64,000 bases of DNA from Streptomyces misionensis (GCF_900104815.1 NZ_FNTD01000004.1:7935001-7999000), one strand, 5' to 3'; numbered from the stretch's first letter, positions 16,881 through 26,120 are shown. Numbers and translations are program-made. Notes: a model not told the origin generated them from the letters alone.

Positions 16881-18955
16881 GTGGCGCACTCCGGAGGGAC
16901 GTCGGGACGGGCGGGGGAGGGGATCCGGGGGGCGCCCGCCCCCGCACGGGTCCCGGTCCCGGCTCCGGTGCCGCTCCTGGTTCCGGTCGCGGTATTGGTC
17001 GCGGTGCTGGTGCTGGTGCTGGTGCTGGGGCCGGGGCCGGGGTGGGGGATCGGCGCGGTTCCGTCGGGCGTCCCCGAACCGCTGCCCGCACGGGAGGGCG
17101 ACACGTCGGGGCCGCCCCCGGTCCCGGGAGCGTCCTCGTCGTCCGCGAGCACGCCGGGCAGACGCGCCACGAAGACGGCCCCGCCGGTGACCCGGTCGTC
17201 CGGTTCGCCGGCCGCACCGCCGACCGTGCCAGGGCCGGCAGCCGTCGCCGCGTCGCCCGTCCCGGCCTGCGGCGGCGCGCCCGGGTCCGTCAGCCGGAGG
17301 TCGCCGCCGCGGGCGCGGGCGACCTGGCGGGCAAGGGGAAGCCCGATGCCGCGCCCGGTCGGGGCGGCGGAGTCCGGCTCCTTCGTGGAGACCCCCTCGT
17401 CGAACAGGTCCGCGCGCCGCGCCGGGTCCACCCCGTCCCCGCTGTCGGCCACCGTGATCAGCAACTCCCCCTCCAAACCGATGAGTTCGACCTCCACCCG
17501 GCGCGGAACGCGGCGTCCCGACCGCGCGGCGTCGACGGCGTTGTCCACCAGGTTGCCGAGGACCGTGGTCACGTCGACGGGCGAGGTGACGGTCCGGCGC
17601 ACCCAGGTGCCGCCGCCCAGCACCAGCGTCACCTCGCGCTCCCGCGCCGCGGCCGCCTTGGCGGACAGGAAGGCGCGCAGCGAGGAGTCCCGCAGGGCCT
17701 TGTCGTCGAAGTCCGGCAGGGTCTCGCCCAGCGGCCCCGAGCCGAGCAGGGCCTCCAGGTAGCCCGTGGCCTCGGCCGGCTGCCCTGAGCGCAGCAGCCC
17801 GAAGAGCACGTGCAGCCGGTTGGCGAACTCGTGCCGCTGCGCCCGCAGCGCACCGCTCATGGTCCGTACGGCGTCGAGCTGCCGGGTCAGCGACTCCACC
17901 GCCGTTCGGTCCTGGACGGTGAGGAGTGTGCCGAGCCGGCGTCCCTCGCGCCGCACGGTCCGCGCCGACACCACCAGGACCCGCTCGCGGACGACGGCCA
18001 TCACCGCGCGCCCGGCGGCGGGCCTGCGCAGCACCGCGCGCACCCGCGGGGTCAGACCCAGCTCGGCGAGGGGTGTGCCGGGCGCCGCGTCCACGCCGAG
18101 CAGTCTGCGCACCTCGTCGTTGGCGACCGTCACCCGGTCCCCGGCGTCCAGCGCGAGGACGCCCTCGCCGATGCCGTGCAGCACGGCCTCGTGCTCCTGC
18201 ACCAGCGTGGCCAGCTCCTCCGGTTCGAGACCGAGGGTGAGCCGCTTCCAGCGCTGGGCCAGCAGCACGGACGCGGCGAGACCGACCAGCAGCGCCGCGA
18301 CGAGCCAGCCCACGCCGCTGAGCAGGACCCGCGTCTGCGCGGCCTGCACGGCCGCGGCGGACACGCCCACGTTCGCCTCGCCGACCACCTCGCGGGAGCC
18401 CGGGGCGCGCACCGGGACCTTGGCGACCACCTCCTCGCCGAGGTGGGCGTGGTGGCGGGCCAGCTCCTCGTGCCCGGAGAGCGCGACCGACGGGTCGGTG
18501 CTCACCGGGCGGCCCAGCTGCGCGGGGTCGGGGTGGGTCAGCCGGGTGCCGCGGTCGTCGGTGACGACGACGAACAGCGCGCCGGCCGCGCGCCGCACCT
18601 CCTCGGCGCGCGCGTTGAGCGGGCTGCCCGCCAGAACGGCGCGGGACACGTGTGCGGCGCCGCCGCCGGGCCGCTCGGCGGCGGCCGACCACCGGTCCGC
18701 GTCCGCGCGCACGGCGGGCTCGCCGGCCACGGTCCGGGCGACGGCGAGGGCCCGCTGCTGGTACTCGCGGGTGAGGCGCTGCTCGCTGTCGTACGCGAAG
18801 GCGCCGAAGGCGGTGCTCACCACCAGGGTGACCACCGCGCACTGCAACAGCACCGTACGGGTGCGCAGCCGCGGCCGCCGCCAGACTCGGCGCCGCCGAC
18901 GCGCCGGCGGTCCTTGAGGACGGCCGGCGGCGGACGGGGGCGGGGCGGGTCTCAC
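16877..18955 (-). CDS. Sensor histidine kinase, CitA/DcuS type
   Basis: An inner-membrane sensor. GTG at 18955 (692 residues) is the preferred start; an ATG at 19039 would lengthen it by 28 residues, but neither has a strong ribosome site. Order: membrane helix (TVLLQCAVVTLVVSTAFGAF), extracytoplasmic PAS-like sensor domain, second helix (GWLVAALLVGLAASVLL), cytoplasmic PAS, H-box RAQRHEFANRLH, N-box GNLVDNAVDAA and DSGDGVDP. The C-terminal 60 residues are a low-complexity Gly/Thr/Ser tail, encoded in part by a GGTGCT hexanucleotide repeat near 17000-17035, which could vary in length. Family members sense citrate or dicarboxylates. Confidence 0.9.
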   Translation of the reverse strand: MRPAPPPSAAGRPQGPPARRRRRVWRRPRLRTRTVLLQCAVVTLVVSTAFGAFAYDSEQRLTREYQQRALAVARTVAGEPAVRADADRWSAAAERPGGGAAHVSRAVLAGSPLNARAEEVRRAAGALFVVVTDDRGTRLTHPDPAQLGRPVSTDPSVALSGHEELARHHAHLGEEVVAKVPVRAPGSREVVGEANVGVSAAAVQAAQTRVLLSGVGWLVAALLVGLAASVLLAQRWKRLTLGLEPEELATLVQEHEAVLHGIGEGVLALDAGDRVTVANDEVRRLLGVDAAPGTPLAELGLTPRVRAVLRRPAAGRAVMAVVRERVLVVSARTVRREGRRLGTLLTVQDRTAVESLTRQLDAVRTMSGALRAQRHEFANRLHVLFGLLRSGQPAEATGYLEALLGSGPLGETLPDFDDKALRDSSLRAFLSAKAAAAREREVTLVLGGGTWVRRTVTSPVDVTTVLGNLVDNAVDAARSGRRVPRRVEVELIGLEGELLITVADSGDGVDPARRADLFDEGVSTKEPDSAAPTGRGIGLPLARQVARARGGDLRLTDPGAPPQAGTGDAATAAGPGTVGGAAGEPDDRVTGGAVFVARLPGVLADDEDAPGTGGGPDVSPSRAGSGSGTPDGTAPIPHPGPGPSTSTSTSTATNTATGTRSGTGAGTGTRAGAGAPRIPSPARPDVPPECAT

Positions 18956-19346
18956 CGGCCCTACGGTAGCTCCCCCGCCGAGCGCTGAGCACAATGCGCA
19001 CAACTCGCGGAAAGGCGGTTTCGCGGGTAACGCGCGCATGCTTCAAAGCCGCCGGGTCCGGCGCATAGCTTCCCGGCTGGGACACATGCGACGCGACCGG
19101 GACGCCCCCACGGGGCGCGGCCGGGCCGAACCGGTCCGGCGCCCGCCGGGTCGCCGGCGGCGTCGCGGCACGAGCCACAACCGCAGGAGAACACATGCTC
19201 ATACCGCGCGCAGCGTGGCGCGTCGGCACCGCACGCACCGGCACCGGCCCCCATCGCCGCCCCCTCCCGGCGGCCACAGCCTCCCTACGCCCGGTACGCC
19301 CCGCACACCTCGTGCGCCGTACTGCCGTGGCCGCCGGGCGGCGGCC
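18956..19346. other. Divergent region between sensor kinase and GntP permease
   Basis: About 390 bases with no convincing ORF. It should contain the back-to-back promoters and the response-regulator sites, but I see no clear repeat or consensus promoter. If the kinase starts at 19039 the region is correspondingly shorter. Confidence 0.4.
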
Positions 19347-20780
19347 GTGACGGGGCACGCGTGGCTGCTGCTGGCCACCCTCGCGGCGGCGATCGGCGTC
19401 CTGGTGCTGCTGATCAACTCACGGCTGAGGTTCCACCCCTTCGTGGCGCTGATGGTGGTGTCGATCGGCGTGGCCCTCGTGGCGGGCCTGTCCACCGAAC
19501 AGATCGCGGACTCGGTGGAGAAGGGCGCCGGGGACATCCTCGGCAACGTCGGCATCACCCTGGCGTTCGGCGCGATGCTGGGCCGTCTGCTGGCCGACTC
19601 CGGCGCCACCGAACGGATCGCGGGCGTGATCGTGGACCGCGCCGGAACCCGCTCGCTGCCCTGGTACATGGCCGGGGCCGCGTTCGTCATCGGCATCCCG
19701 ATGTTCTTCGAGGTCGGTCTGATCGTGCTGCTGCCGCTGATCTTCAGCGTCGCGCGCAGGCTCCAGGCCGACGGCCGGATCAAGGGCTCGGCCCATGTCT
19801 ACCTGGCCGCCCCCACCATCGCGGCGCTGTGCACGCTGCACGGCATGGTGCCGCCGCACCCCGGCCCGCTCATCGGCGTCCAGGGGCTGCACGCCGACCT
19901 CGGCACCACCATCCTGGTCGGCCTGGTCTGCGCGGTGCCCACCATCGTGGTCTCCGGCCCGTTGTACGGCCGCTGGATCGCGCCGCGCCTGGCCGTGCAC
20001 CCCGACCGGGAACTCGTCGCGCAGTTCACCGGCAGGGCGCCGGCCGAGGACGCGGACACGTCGTCCGCGGCGGACGGCGCCGCGCGACCGGGCGCGGCGG
20101 GCGCCGGGCGGACCGGCGGTGTCGCCCTGGGCTGGGCCCTGGCGTCGGTGCTGGTGCCGGTGGTGCTGATGCTGCTGCGCACCGTCGCCGAGCTGGCGCT
20201 CGCCGGATCGAGTCCGGTGCGGCACGTGCTCACCTTCACGGGCGAGCCGGTGATCGCTATGTTCGCCGGTTTCCTGTTCGCGCTGTTCGCCCTCGGCTAC
20301 CGCAGCGGGCACGCGCCGGAGAAGGTGCGCGAGTCGCTGACCGGGGCCATCAAGTCCGTGGCCGGAATCCTGCTGATCATCGCGGGCGGCGGCGCGTTCA
20401 ACCAGGTGCTGGAGGACACCGGGATCGGCAAGGCCGTCGAGTCGGCCGCCACCGGCGCGCACCTCAACCTCCTGCTGCTGGGCTGGCTGATCGCCCTGGT
20501 CCTGTCCTTCTCCACCGGTTCGGCGACGGTCGGCATCGTCGCCGCGACCGGCATCCTCGCCCCCATGGCGGGCGACGGAGGCGTGCAGAACTCCTTGCTG
20601 GTCGTCGCGATCGGCGCGGGCTCGATCGGTCTCAACTACGTGAACCACGCCGGCTTCTGGCTGGTCAAGGAGTCCTTCGGCATGACCCTCGGCCAGGCGA
20701 CGAAGTCGCACACCGCGATCCAGACCCTCGTCAGCGTCTGCGGGCTGCTGATGGCCCTGCTGATCTCGGTCTTCGTCTGA
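19347..20780 (+). CDS. GntP-family permease (gluconate/citrate-type symporter)
   Basis: 477 residues, GTG start. About 12 hydrophobic segments. GntP landmarks are INSRLRFHPFVALM near the start, FGAMLGRLLADSGATERIA, ALCTLHGMVPPHPGP, GGGAFNQVLEDTGIG and STGSATVGIVAATGI. Members carry gluconate or, in streptomycetes and bacilli, citrate and related acids. Its position divergent from a CitA/CitB-like pair suggests substrate-induced uptake of an organic acid. A hydrophilic Ala/Gly-rich loop of about 35 residues in the middle is longer than usual. Confidence 0.9.
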   Translation: MTGHAWLLLATLAAAIGVLVLLINSRLRFHPFVALMVVSIGVALVAGLSTEQIADSVEKGAGDILGNVGITLAFGAMLGRLLADSGATERIAGVIVDRAGTRSLPWYMAGAAFVIGIPMFFEVGLIVLLPLIFSVARRLQADGRIKGSAHVYLAAPTIAALCTLHGMVPPHPGPLIGVQGLHADLGTTILVGLVCAVPTIVVSGPLYGRWIAPRLAVHPDRELVAQFTGRAPAEDADTSSAADGAARPGAAGAGRTGGVALGWALASVLVPVVLMLLRTVAELALAGSSPVRHVLTFTGEPVIAMFAGFLFALFALGYRSGHAPEKVRESLTGAIKSVAGILLIIAGGGAFNQVLEDTGIGKAVESAATGAHLNLLLLGWLIALVLSFSTGSATVGIVAATGILAPMAGDGGVQNSLLVVAIGAGSIGLNYVNHAGFWLVKESFGMTLGQATKSHTAIQTLVSVCGLLMALLISVFV

Positions 20781-21180
20781 CGCGGGCGGTCCGTGGTCGT
20801 GGTCGGGTGGGGATCCCGGAACGCTGGCCACCTGCACGGGAGTTCGGGCCGTCGGGCGGCTGGGCGGGGCCGGGGTCAGTCGACCCGGCGGGACATGAAC
20901 GGCGCCACCTCGCCCGCCGACTCCGTGCCCTCGTAGAGGGCGACCACGGTCCGGCCCGGCCCAGCACTCACGGATCCTCCCCGCTCGTCCACCTCAGCCT
21001 CGCCGAGATACGACGGCTGATCACGCGACTCACCGACCGCCGGCCCACACCCGCGCAGCACATCCTGCACTGGTCGACCTGGCGCCGACGACGACAGCAC
21101 CAGGCCCGCACCAGCCACTGCAAACACCGCGGACACAGCCCCTGACCTGGCCACCCGTCACGACAAGCACCGTCGCAGTA
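20781..21180. other. Degenerate stretch with IS and gene remnants
   Basis: Between the permease and the TetR gene. Besides the transposase tail listed separately, the minus strand from about 20960 to 20876 reads TVVALYEGTESAGEVAPF and then a stop, with good codon usage. This looks like the 3' end of a lost gene of unknown family. The junction of the two remnants is near 20960. Confidence 0.4.
20963..21145 (+). pseudogene. Transposase C-terminal remnant (IS701-like)
   Basis: The last roughly 55 codons of a transposase remain in frame to a TGA at 21145: LSLAEIRRLITRL, then HILHWSTWRRRRQHQART. This tail (EIRRL..., W-S-x-W-R-R-R, ending in a basic stretch) is typical of the C-terminus of streptomycete IS701-type transposases. 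No catalytic part is present and I see no terminal inverted repeats. It shows that an insertion sequence once lay here and was mostly deleted. Confidence 0.55.
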
Positions 21181-21804
21181 CTAGCGGCGATGCTGTTTCG
21201 GCTCGTCGCCGGTCGATGCCGGGGCGGTCCGGGCGAGGCCGGCGAGCAGCAGGTCGATCATGCGGCGGGCCTGGTAGTCGGGGAAGTTCTCCACTCCGAT
21301 GCACAGGTTGCCGATGGCGAGCATGAAGTCGTAGGCCCGTACGTCGGAGCGCGTGTATCCGGCGGCGGCGGACTCCTTCAACAGCCGGTCGAGCACGGGC
21401 TGCAGACGCTCGACGAACTCGTTGTGCAGGCTCTCGAATCCCGCTTGGTCCGAGTGCAGCGCCTCGGCGAGGCCGTGCTTGGTGACCAGGAAGTCGGCGA
21501 ACTGGTGGACCCACTGCCGCAGCACCTCGTACGGCGTGTCGGCAGTCGGCGCCGCGTGGACGGCGGCGGCGAGCGCGTCGACCTGATGCCGGAAGACCGC
21601 TACCACCAGGTCCGCCCTGGTGGGGAAGTGGCGGTAGATCGTGCCCATGCCGAGGCCAGATTCGGCGGCGATCTCCCGCACGGGCGCATCGATCCCCATC
21701 CGGACGAAAACGGCCGCGGCCGCGTCCAGGAGCTTCTGCTCGTTGCGGCGTACGTCGGCTCGCTTACGTCCTGCCGATGCTGACGGCGTGTCGGCCGTGG
21801 ACAT
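21181..21804 (-). CDS. TetR-family regulator
   Basis: 207 residues. ATG 21804 is favoured because GCAGGAGG lies eight bases upstream; a GTG nine bases earlier sits too close to it. The N-terminal DNA-binding domain is ILDAAAAVF-like (LLDAAAAVFVRMG) with DAPVREIAAESGLGMGTIYRHFPTRADLV. The C-terminal ligand domain is generic. It is divergent from an alpha/beta hydrolase and an F420-type oxidoreductase, and the space between holds two copies of a strong palindrome, so local autoregulated repression is very likely. Confidence 0.93.
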   Translation of the reverse strand: MSTADTPSASAGRKRADVRRNEQKLLDAAAAVFVRMGIDAPVREIAAESGLGMGTIYRHFPTRADLVVAVFRHQVDALAAAVHAAPTADTPYEVLRQWVHQFADFLVTKHGLAEALHSDQAGFESLHNEFVERLQPVLDRLLKESAAAGYTRSDVRAYDFMLAIGNLCIGVENFPDYQARRMIDLLLAGLARTAPASTGDEPKQHRR

Positions 21805-21828
21805 CGTGCACACCTCCTGCTTGCAAAG

Positions 21829-21868
21829 CGGAGCGGCGCTCCGTATCGTGATCCGGAGCGGCGCTCCG
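21829..21868. promoter_or_regulatory. Two tandem 15-base palindromes, probable TetR operators
   Basis: CGGAGCGGCGCTCCG occurs at 21829-21843 and again at 21854-21868, identical, with centres 25 bases apart. Each is GGAGCG-G-CGCTCC, a perfect dyad around one base. They lie between the TetR start (21804) and the hydrolase start (21937). Confidence 0.85.
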
Positions 21869-21936
21869 GATTCTCATTTTGCCAGACGCCGCGCAGCCGG
21901 AGCCCACTGGGCTCGTCCGAGAAAGGCATGCGTCTC

Positions 21937-22869
21937 GTGAGCGACAACACGTCCGCCGACGGCGGCAACGACTTCACCACCCCGGTCATCTCCGTCAACC
22001 CGATCTCACTGGCCGCCCGGGACCGCGGCCAGGACCTGGAGGTACGGATCACAGCGCCGACGACCGGCGACAACGTGCCCGTCGTCGTCCTCTCCCATGG
22101 CATGGCCCTGACCATGGACGACTACGCGCCGCTGGTCGGCTTCTGGGCCGCCCGCGGGTTCGCCGTCGTCCAGCCCACCCATCTCGACGCCCTCGGCCTC
22201 GCCCCCGACGATCCGCGCACCCCGCTCATCTGGCGCATCCGCGCCGATGACCTCACCGCCGTGCTCGACCAGCTCGACACGATCGAAGCCGCCGTGCCCG
22301 GGTTGGCCGGCCGCGTCGACCACGACCGCATCGCGGTCGCCGGACATTCCTGGGGCGCGCAGACCGCCAGCATCCTCGCGGGCGCACGGGTCGTCGGCGC
22401 CGACGGCACTCCCGGCGAGAGCATGGCCGACCCGCGCGTCGGCGCCGCGGTACTGATGTCCCTGCCCGGCACCGGCGGCGCCGACCTGAGCCCGCTCGCC
22501 ACCGAGCACTTCCCGTTCATGAGCCCCGATTTCAGCGAGTTGAAGACGCCCAGCCTCATGGTCGCCGGCGACCGCGACCAGTCCCCGCTGACGGTACGCG
22601 GTCCGGACTGGTTCACCGACGGCTACCGGCTCAGCCCCGGCGCCACCGATCTGCTGACCCTGTTCGGGGCGGAACACGGACTCGGTGGCATCCAGGGAGC
22701 CAACGACACGCGCACCACCGACGAAAGCCCCGAGCGTGTCGCGCTCGTGCGGCAGATCACTCTGGCGTATCTGCGCACCGCTCTGGGCCTCGACCATGAC
22801 GCATGGCCCACCGCCCGCCGGACTCTGGCCGCGGCCGATGCCCCACTGGGAATCATCGACTCGAAGTGA
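21937..22869 (+). CDS. Alpha/beta hydrolase (chlorophyllase/dienelactone-hydrolase-like)
   Basis: 310 residues from GTG 21937, chosen over ATG 21928 because GAAAGG is 10 bases from the GTG and only one from the ATG. It has the oxyanion region VVVLSHGMALTMDDY, nucleophile elbow AGHSWGAQT, acid in AGDRDQSPL and catalytic His in GAEHGLGG. No signal peptide, so it is cytoplasmic. The stop overlaps the next start (GTGA), coupling it to the LLM oxidoreductase. Substrate unknown; the TetR control suggests a xenobiotic or ester. Confidence 0.88.
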   Translation: MSDNTSADGGNDFTTPVISVNPISLAARDRGQDLEVRITAPTTGDNVPVVVLSHGMALTMDDYAPLVGFWAARGFAVVQPTHLDALGLAPDDPRTPLIWRIRADDLTAVLDQLDTIEAAVPGLAGRVDHDRIAVAGHSWGAQTASILAGARVVGADGTPGESMADPRVGAAVLMSLPGTGGADLSPLATEHFPFMSPDFSELKTPSLMVAGDRDQSPLTVRGPDWFTDGYRLSPGATDLLTLFGAEHGLGGIQGANDTRTTDESPERVALVRQITLAYLRTALGLDHDAWPTARRTLAAADAPLGIIDSK

Positions 22870-23789
22870 CCAACACCCCCGTGCCGGCAGGCACGCCCAG
22901 TTTTGGCATCATGACCGCCCCGGCGCAGGTCGCCTACGACGACGTCCTGCGGGTCTGGCGGGAAGCGGACGGCATCGAACGGATCGAGCACGCCTGGCTG
23001 TTCGACCACCTCATGCCGCTCGGCGGCGACCCGAACGGACCCACCTTCGAGGGCTGGACGCTGCTGTCCGCCCTCGCGGCCGTAACCGAACGGTTGCGGC
23101 TCGGCGTGATGGTCACGAGCAACAGGTTCCGGCCGCCGGCCATGCTGGCCAAGATGGCCACCACCGTCGACGCCGTCTCCGGCGGCCGGCTCGAGTTCGG
23201 CATCGGCGCGGGCTCTCGCCCAGACGTGCCGTTGGCCCGGCGTGAGTATTCGGCTCACGGCCTCCCCTTCCACGATGCCGCCCACGCGGTCGGGAGCCTC
23301 GCCGAGGCGTGCACGATCATCCGCAGACTCTGGACCGAGACCGCACCGTTCGACTTCCAGGGCGAGTACCACCAGTTGACGGGCGCGTTCTGCAGTCCCA
23401 AACCGGTCCAGCATCCTCACCCGCCGATCCTGATCGGTGGCCAGGCCACCCCGACGCTGCGCGTGGTCGCCAGGCATGCGGACCGGTGGAACATGCCCGG
23501 CGGCAGCATCGACAGGGCCGTCGAGCGCAGCGCCACGCTGGACCGGCTGTGCGACGAGATCGGCCGGAACCCGGCCGAGATCACTCGGTCCATCGTCCTG
23601 CCCGTCTCGTACGACCGGCCCGACGGCACCCGCCGCACCATCCGAGCGGCACTCGACGGCGGGTTCAGCCACATCGTGCTCGGACTGGACGCGCCCTACC
23701 CGACCGGCGTCGCACGCTGGGTCGCCGACACCGTCATCGGCCCCCTCTCCGACACGATCACCGCCCCTGAACCGAGGAATCACAGATGA
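22866..23789 (+). CDS. LLM-class (F420-dependent type) oxidoreductase
   Basis: 307 residues from GTG 22866, overlapping the upstream stop. It is a TIM-barrel luciferase-like protein: AWLFDHLMPLGGDPNGPTFE, LRLGVMVTSNRFRPPAMLAKM, SGGRLEFGIGAG and PPILIGGQATPTLRVVA are family signatures. Actinobacterial members of this subgroup usually use coenzyme F420, which fits the genus but is an inference. The Ser in a short loop GGQATPTL takes the place often contacted by the cofactor phosphate. Confidence 0.9.
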   Translation: MTNTPVPAGTPSFGIMTAPAQVAYDDVLRVWREADGIERIEHAWLFDHLMPLGGDPNGPTFEGWTLLSALAAVTERLRLGVMVTSNRFRPPAMLAKMATTVDAVSGGRLEFGIGAGSRPDVPLARREYSAHGLPFHDAAHAVGSLAEACTIIRRLWTETAPFDFQGEYHQLTGAFCSPKPVQHPHPPILIGGQATPTLRVVARHADRWNMPGGSIDRAVERSATLDRLCDEIGRNPAEITRSIVLPVSYDRPDGTRRTIRAALDGGFSHIVLGLDAPYPTGVARWVADTVIGPLSDTITAPEPRNHR

Positions 23790-23833
23790 CCAGGGCACAC
23801 CCGCCATCCGACCCCAACAGTGACATCGCCTGA
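23786..23833 (+). other. 15-codon ORF overlapping the LLM stop
   Basis: ATGA overlap at 23786 opens a reading frame MTRAHPPSDPNSDIA and then a stop. The coupling signal looks real but the ORF is tiny. The simplest view is the stub of a former third gene in this operon, deleted downstream. A translated micro-ORF cannot be excluded. Confidence 0.25.
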
Positions 23834-23875
23834 CCTGGGCGTCTCGCGCGCCGGCCGGCGCTGCGGCGGGTGTGC

Positions 23876-25354
23876 TCACTCGCAGTGGACGTCCGCCCCG
23901 GGCCGTCGGCCGGTGGCCAGGAACCGTGAGACGGTGTCGTCCCCGCAGGCGTTGCCGTTGGCCAGGTAGGCCTCGTGGCCGGTGGAGTCGACGGTGACCA
24001 TGACGGCACGGCGGCCCAGCGCGGCACGGAGCTTGAGGGCGCCGCTCAGCGGGGTCGCCACGTCGCGCTCGTTCTGGACAAGCATGATCCGGCCGGACGG
24101 TCCGCGGTCGGTGATCCGCACCGGTGCCTGTTCCGGCCGCCACGGCCAGGCGGCGCAGACCATCGCGTTGCGAGGCATGCCCGCGGTCAGGGGGTACTTG
24201 GCGCGGCTCTCGTCAACGGCCTTCTGGTAGAAGCTCGTTGAGCGGGGCCAGGTGACGTCGTTGCAAAGGGTGGCGGCGGCCACGCCGGTGAGGTTCTGCA
24301 GCGCGCTGTCCGGGGGCGACTGCGGCGCGGGCGGGACGGTGCCCTTGCGTGCGGCCAGGATCAGCTGGGCCAGACCGGTGTAGTCGTCGGGGTCGTAGAA
24401 GCTGTTCAGCATGGTCTGGCGCAGGACGTTGCCGTTCAACTCGGCCGGGTTGGCGCCGGGCCAGGGGATCGGGGCGCGGTCCAGTTGGGCGGCGAGGCGG
24501 AGGAAGAGGGGGCGCACCTCGGCGGCCGTGTCGGCCAGCCGGTACCGATTGCCGGGTGTGGACGCCCACTTGGCGAACACGGGGAAGTCGTCCTCGACGC
24601 CCACCTCGAACGCGGCGAGCCAGGCGCGCTCCGCCCTGACCGGATCGGGGTTGCCGCTGCTGTCGAGGACGACGCGGTCCGTGCGCCGCGGGAACAGCTG
24701 GGCGTAGACCGCGCCGACGTACGTCCCGTACGACACGCCCCACACCGACAGACGGCGCTCGCCCAGCGCGGCCCGGATACGGTCGACGTCACGGGCGTTG
24801 TCGACCGTGCTGATGTGTCGTATCAGCGCGCCGCCGTTGCGGGCGCACGCGTCCGCCATGCGCCGGGCGGTGGCCATGTTCCCGGTGACCGATCCGTCGG
24901 CGGCGGGCCAGGGCCGCAGCGCCGTCAGGGCGAGATCGCCGTGGTCGACCCCGCAATCGACGGCCGTGGAGGGCGCGTTGCCACGGGGCGCGAACCCGAT
25001 CAGGTCGTACTGGTCCCGCACGGCCTGGGGCAGCTTCTGTCCTTTCCCGGACGGGTCGTCGAGGCTGTCGCCGCCCGGCCCGCCGGGGATGAGCAGCAGC
25101 GCGCCGCGGCGGGCCGACGGCTTCTCGCTGCGGATACGGGACAGGGCCAGGTCGATCCGCGGGCCGTTCGGGTCGGCGTAGTCCAGCGGCACTGAGAGGG
25201 TCGCGCACTCCTGCCGGGGATCGTGGCCGGTGCCCTCACACCCCGCCCAGTGCAGCGGCCCGCCGGCACTGGCGGACGACGTGACCGGCGCGAGCAGGCC
25301 GAGGACGACGGCGGTGGCGGCGAGGAGTGAGGCGTTGCGGAAGCTCTTCGTCAT
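23876..25354 (-). CDS. Secreted alpha/beta hydrolase, tripeptidyl aminopeptidase/SlpD-like
   Basis: 492 residues from ATG 25354, with signal peptide SFRNASLLAATAVVLGLLAPVTSSASA. Family S33 features: LLIPGGPGGDSLDDP near the oxyanion hole, IGFAPRGNAPSTAVDC, nucleophile in VWGVSYGTYVGAVYAQLFP, Asp in NERDVATP and His in STGHEAYL, plus a C-terminal cap with paired cysteines (CNDVTWP, CAAWPW, NACGDD). Streptomyces Slp/Tap proteases trim N-terminal tripeptides from secreted proteins. It is convergent with the LLM gene. The ribosome site is weak. Confidence 0.88.
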   Translation of the reverse strand: MTKSFRNASLLAATAVVLGLLAPVTSSASAGGPLHWAGCEGTGHDPRQECATLSVPLDYADPNGPRIDLALSRIRSEKPSARRGALLLIPGGPGGDSLDDPSGKGQKLPQAVRDQYDLIGFAPRGNAPSTAVDCGVDHGDLALTALRPWPAADGSVTGNMATARRMADACARNGGALIRHISTVDNARDVDRIRAALGERRLSVWGVSYGTYVGAVYAQLFPRRTDRVVLDSSGNPDPVRAERAWLAAFEVGVEDDFPVFAKWASTPGNRYRLADTAAEVRPLFLRLAAQLDRAPIPWPGANPAELNGNVLRQTMLNSFYDPDDYTGLAQLILAARKGTVPPAPQSPPDSALQNLTGVAAATLCNDVTWPRSTSFYQKAVDESRAKYPLTAGMPRNAMVCAAWPWRPEQAPVRITDRGPSGRIMLVQNERDVATPLSGALKLRAALGRRAVMVTVDSTGHEAYLANGNACGDDTVSRFLATGRRPGADVHCE

Positions 25355-25454
25355 GGCTAGAGCTTCGTGGCTCGTCAGCGGCCGTCCCATCCGGTCAACA
25401 TCCCTGTTTTCCGGGGGTCTACCCCCACTGCGCCACAGCGTTCCCAGTAGGCGA

Positions 25455-26120
25455 TCACTCGAAGCGCAGGCGCAGTGACTCCCGTTCGGCCTCCTCGATC
25501 TGTTCGACGGTCACGCCCGGCAGGTTCAGCTGGGCCAGCGTCACCTCGGCGCTGGTCGGCTGAGCGTCGGCAGGTATCCACCGCTCGGGCTGCCAGGCGT
25601 TGGCGCGCATCAGTGACTTCGGGCAGTGCGGATAGACCTGCTCGACATCCACCACGATTGCCGTGACCGGCGGCTTTCCGACGGGAGCGAGCCGGGCGAG
25701 CAGCTCGGGCCGTGCCGAGACGCAGGCGCGGCCGTTGACGCGCAGGGTGGTCGGGCGGCCCGGGATGAGGAAGAGCAGCCCGACGCGTCCGGTCTGCAGC
25801 ACGTTGTGCATGGTGTCGAGTCGCTTGTTGCCGGTCGCGTCGGGGATCGCCACGGTCCGCTCGTCCAGCACCGAGACGAATCCGGCCGGGCCGCCACGCG
25901 GCGTCACGTCCGCCCGGCCCTCGACGTCCGCACTGCCGATGAACACCAGGGAGGAACAAGCGATCAGCGCCCGGGTCTCCTCGGTCAGGTGGCCGATCTC
26001 CTTGCGGAGCGAGTGCGGGCTCGGCGGTGCGTAGAACTCACGCAACTGGTCAGGGCTGGTGAGGGCGTCCGCCCGTAGGACTTCGAAGAGCGAGCCGCCG
26101 GACCCGGTGTCGTTCGTCAT
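25455..26120 (-). CDS. PPOX-type FMN-binding flavoprotein (MSMEG_1061/DR2398-like)
   Basis: 221 residues with the split-barrel flavin fold of pyridoxamine 5'-phosphate oxidase relatives. Landmarks are FIGSADVEGRADVTPRGG, VAIPDATGNKRLDTMHNVLQTGRVGLLFLIPG, LRVNGRACVS and the CPKSLMRANAW segment, typical of the TIGR04025 subgroup. Activity is unknown. It is co-directional with the lanthipeptide synthetase and starts 81 bases after its stop, so a tailoring role is conceivable, but the family is widespread outside such clusters and I would not assume it. Confidence 0.85.
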   Translation of the reverse strand: MTNDTGSGGSLFEVLRADALTSPDQLREFYAPPSPHSLRKEIGHLTEETRALIACSSLVFIGSADVEGRADVTPRGGPAGFVSVLDERTVAIPDATGNKRLDTMHNVLQTGRVGLLFLIPGRPTTLRVNGRACVSARPELLARLAPVGKPPVTAIVVDVEQVYPHCPKSLMRANAWQPERWIPADAQPTSAEVTLAQLNLPGVTVEQIEEAERESLRLRFE

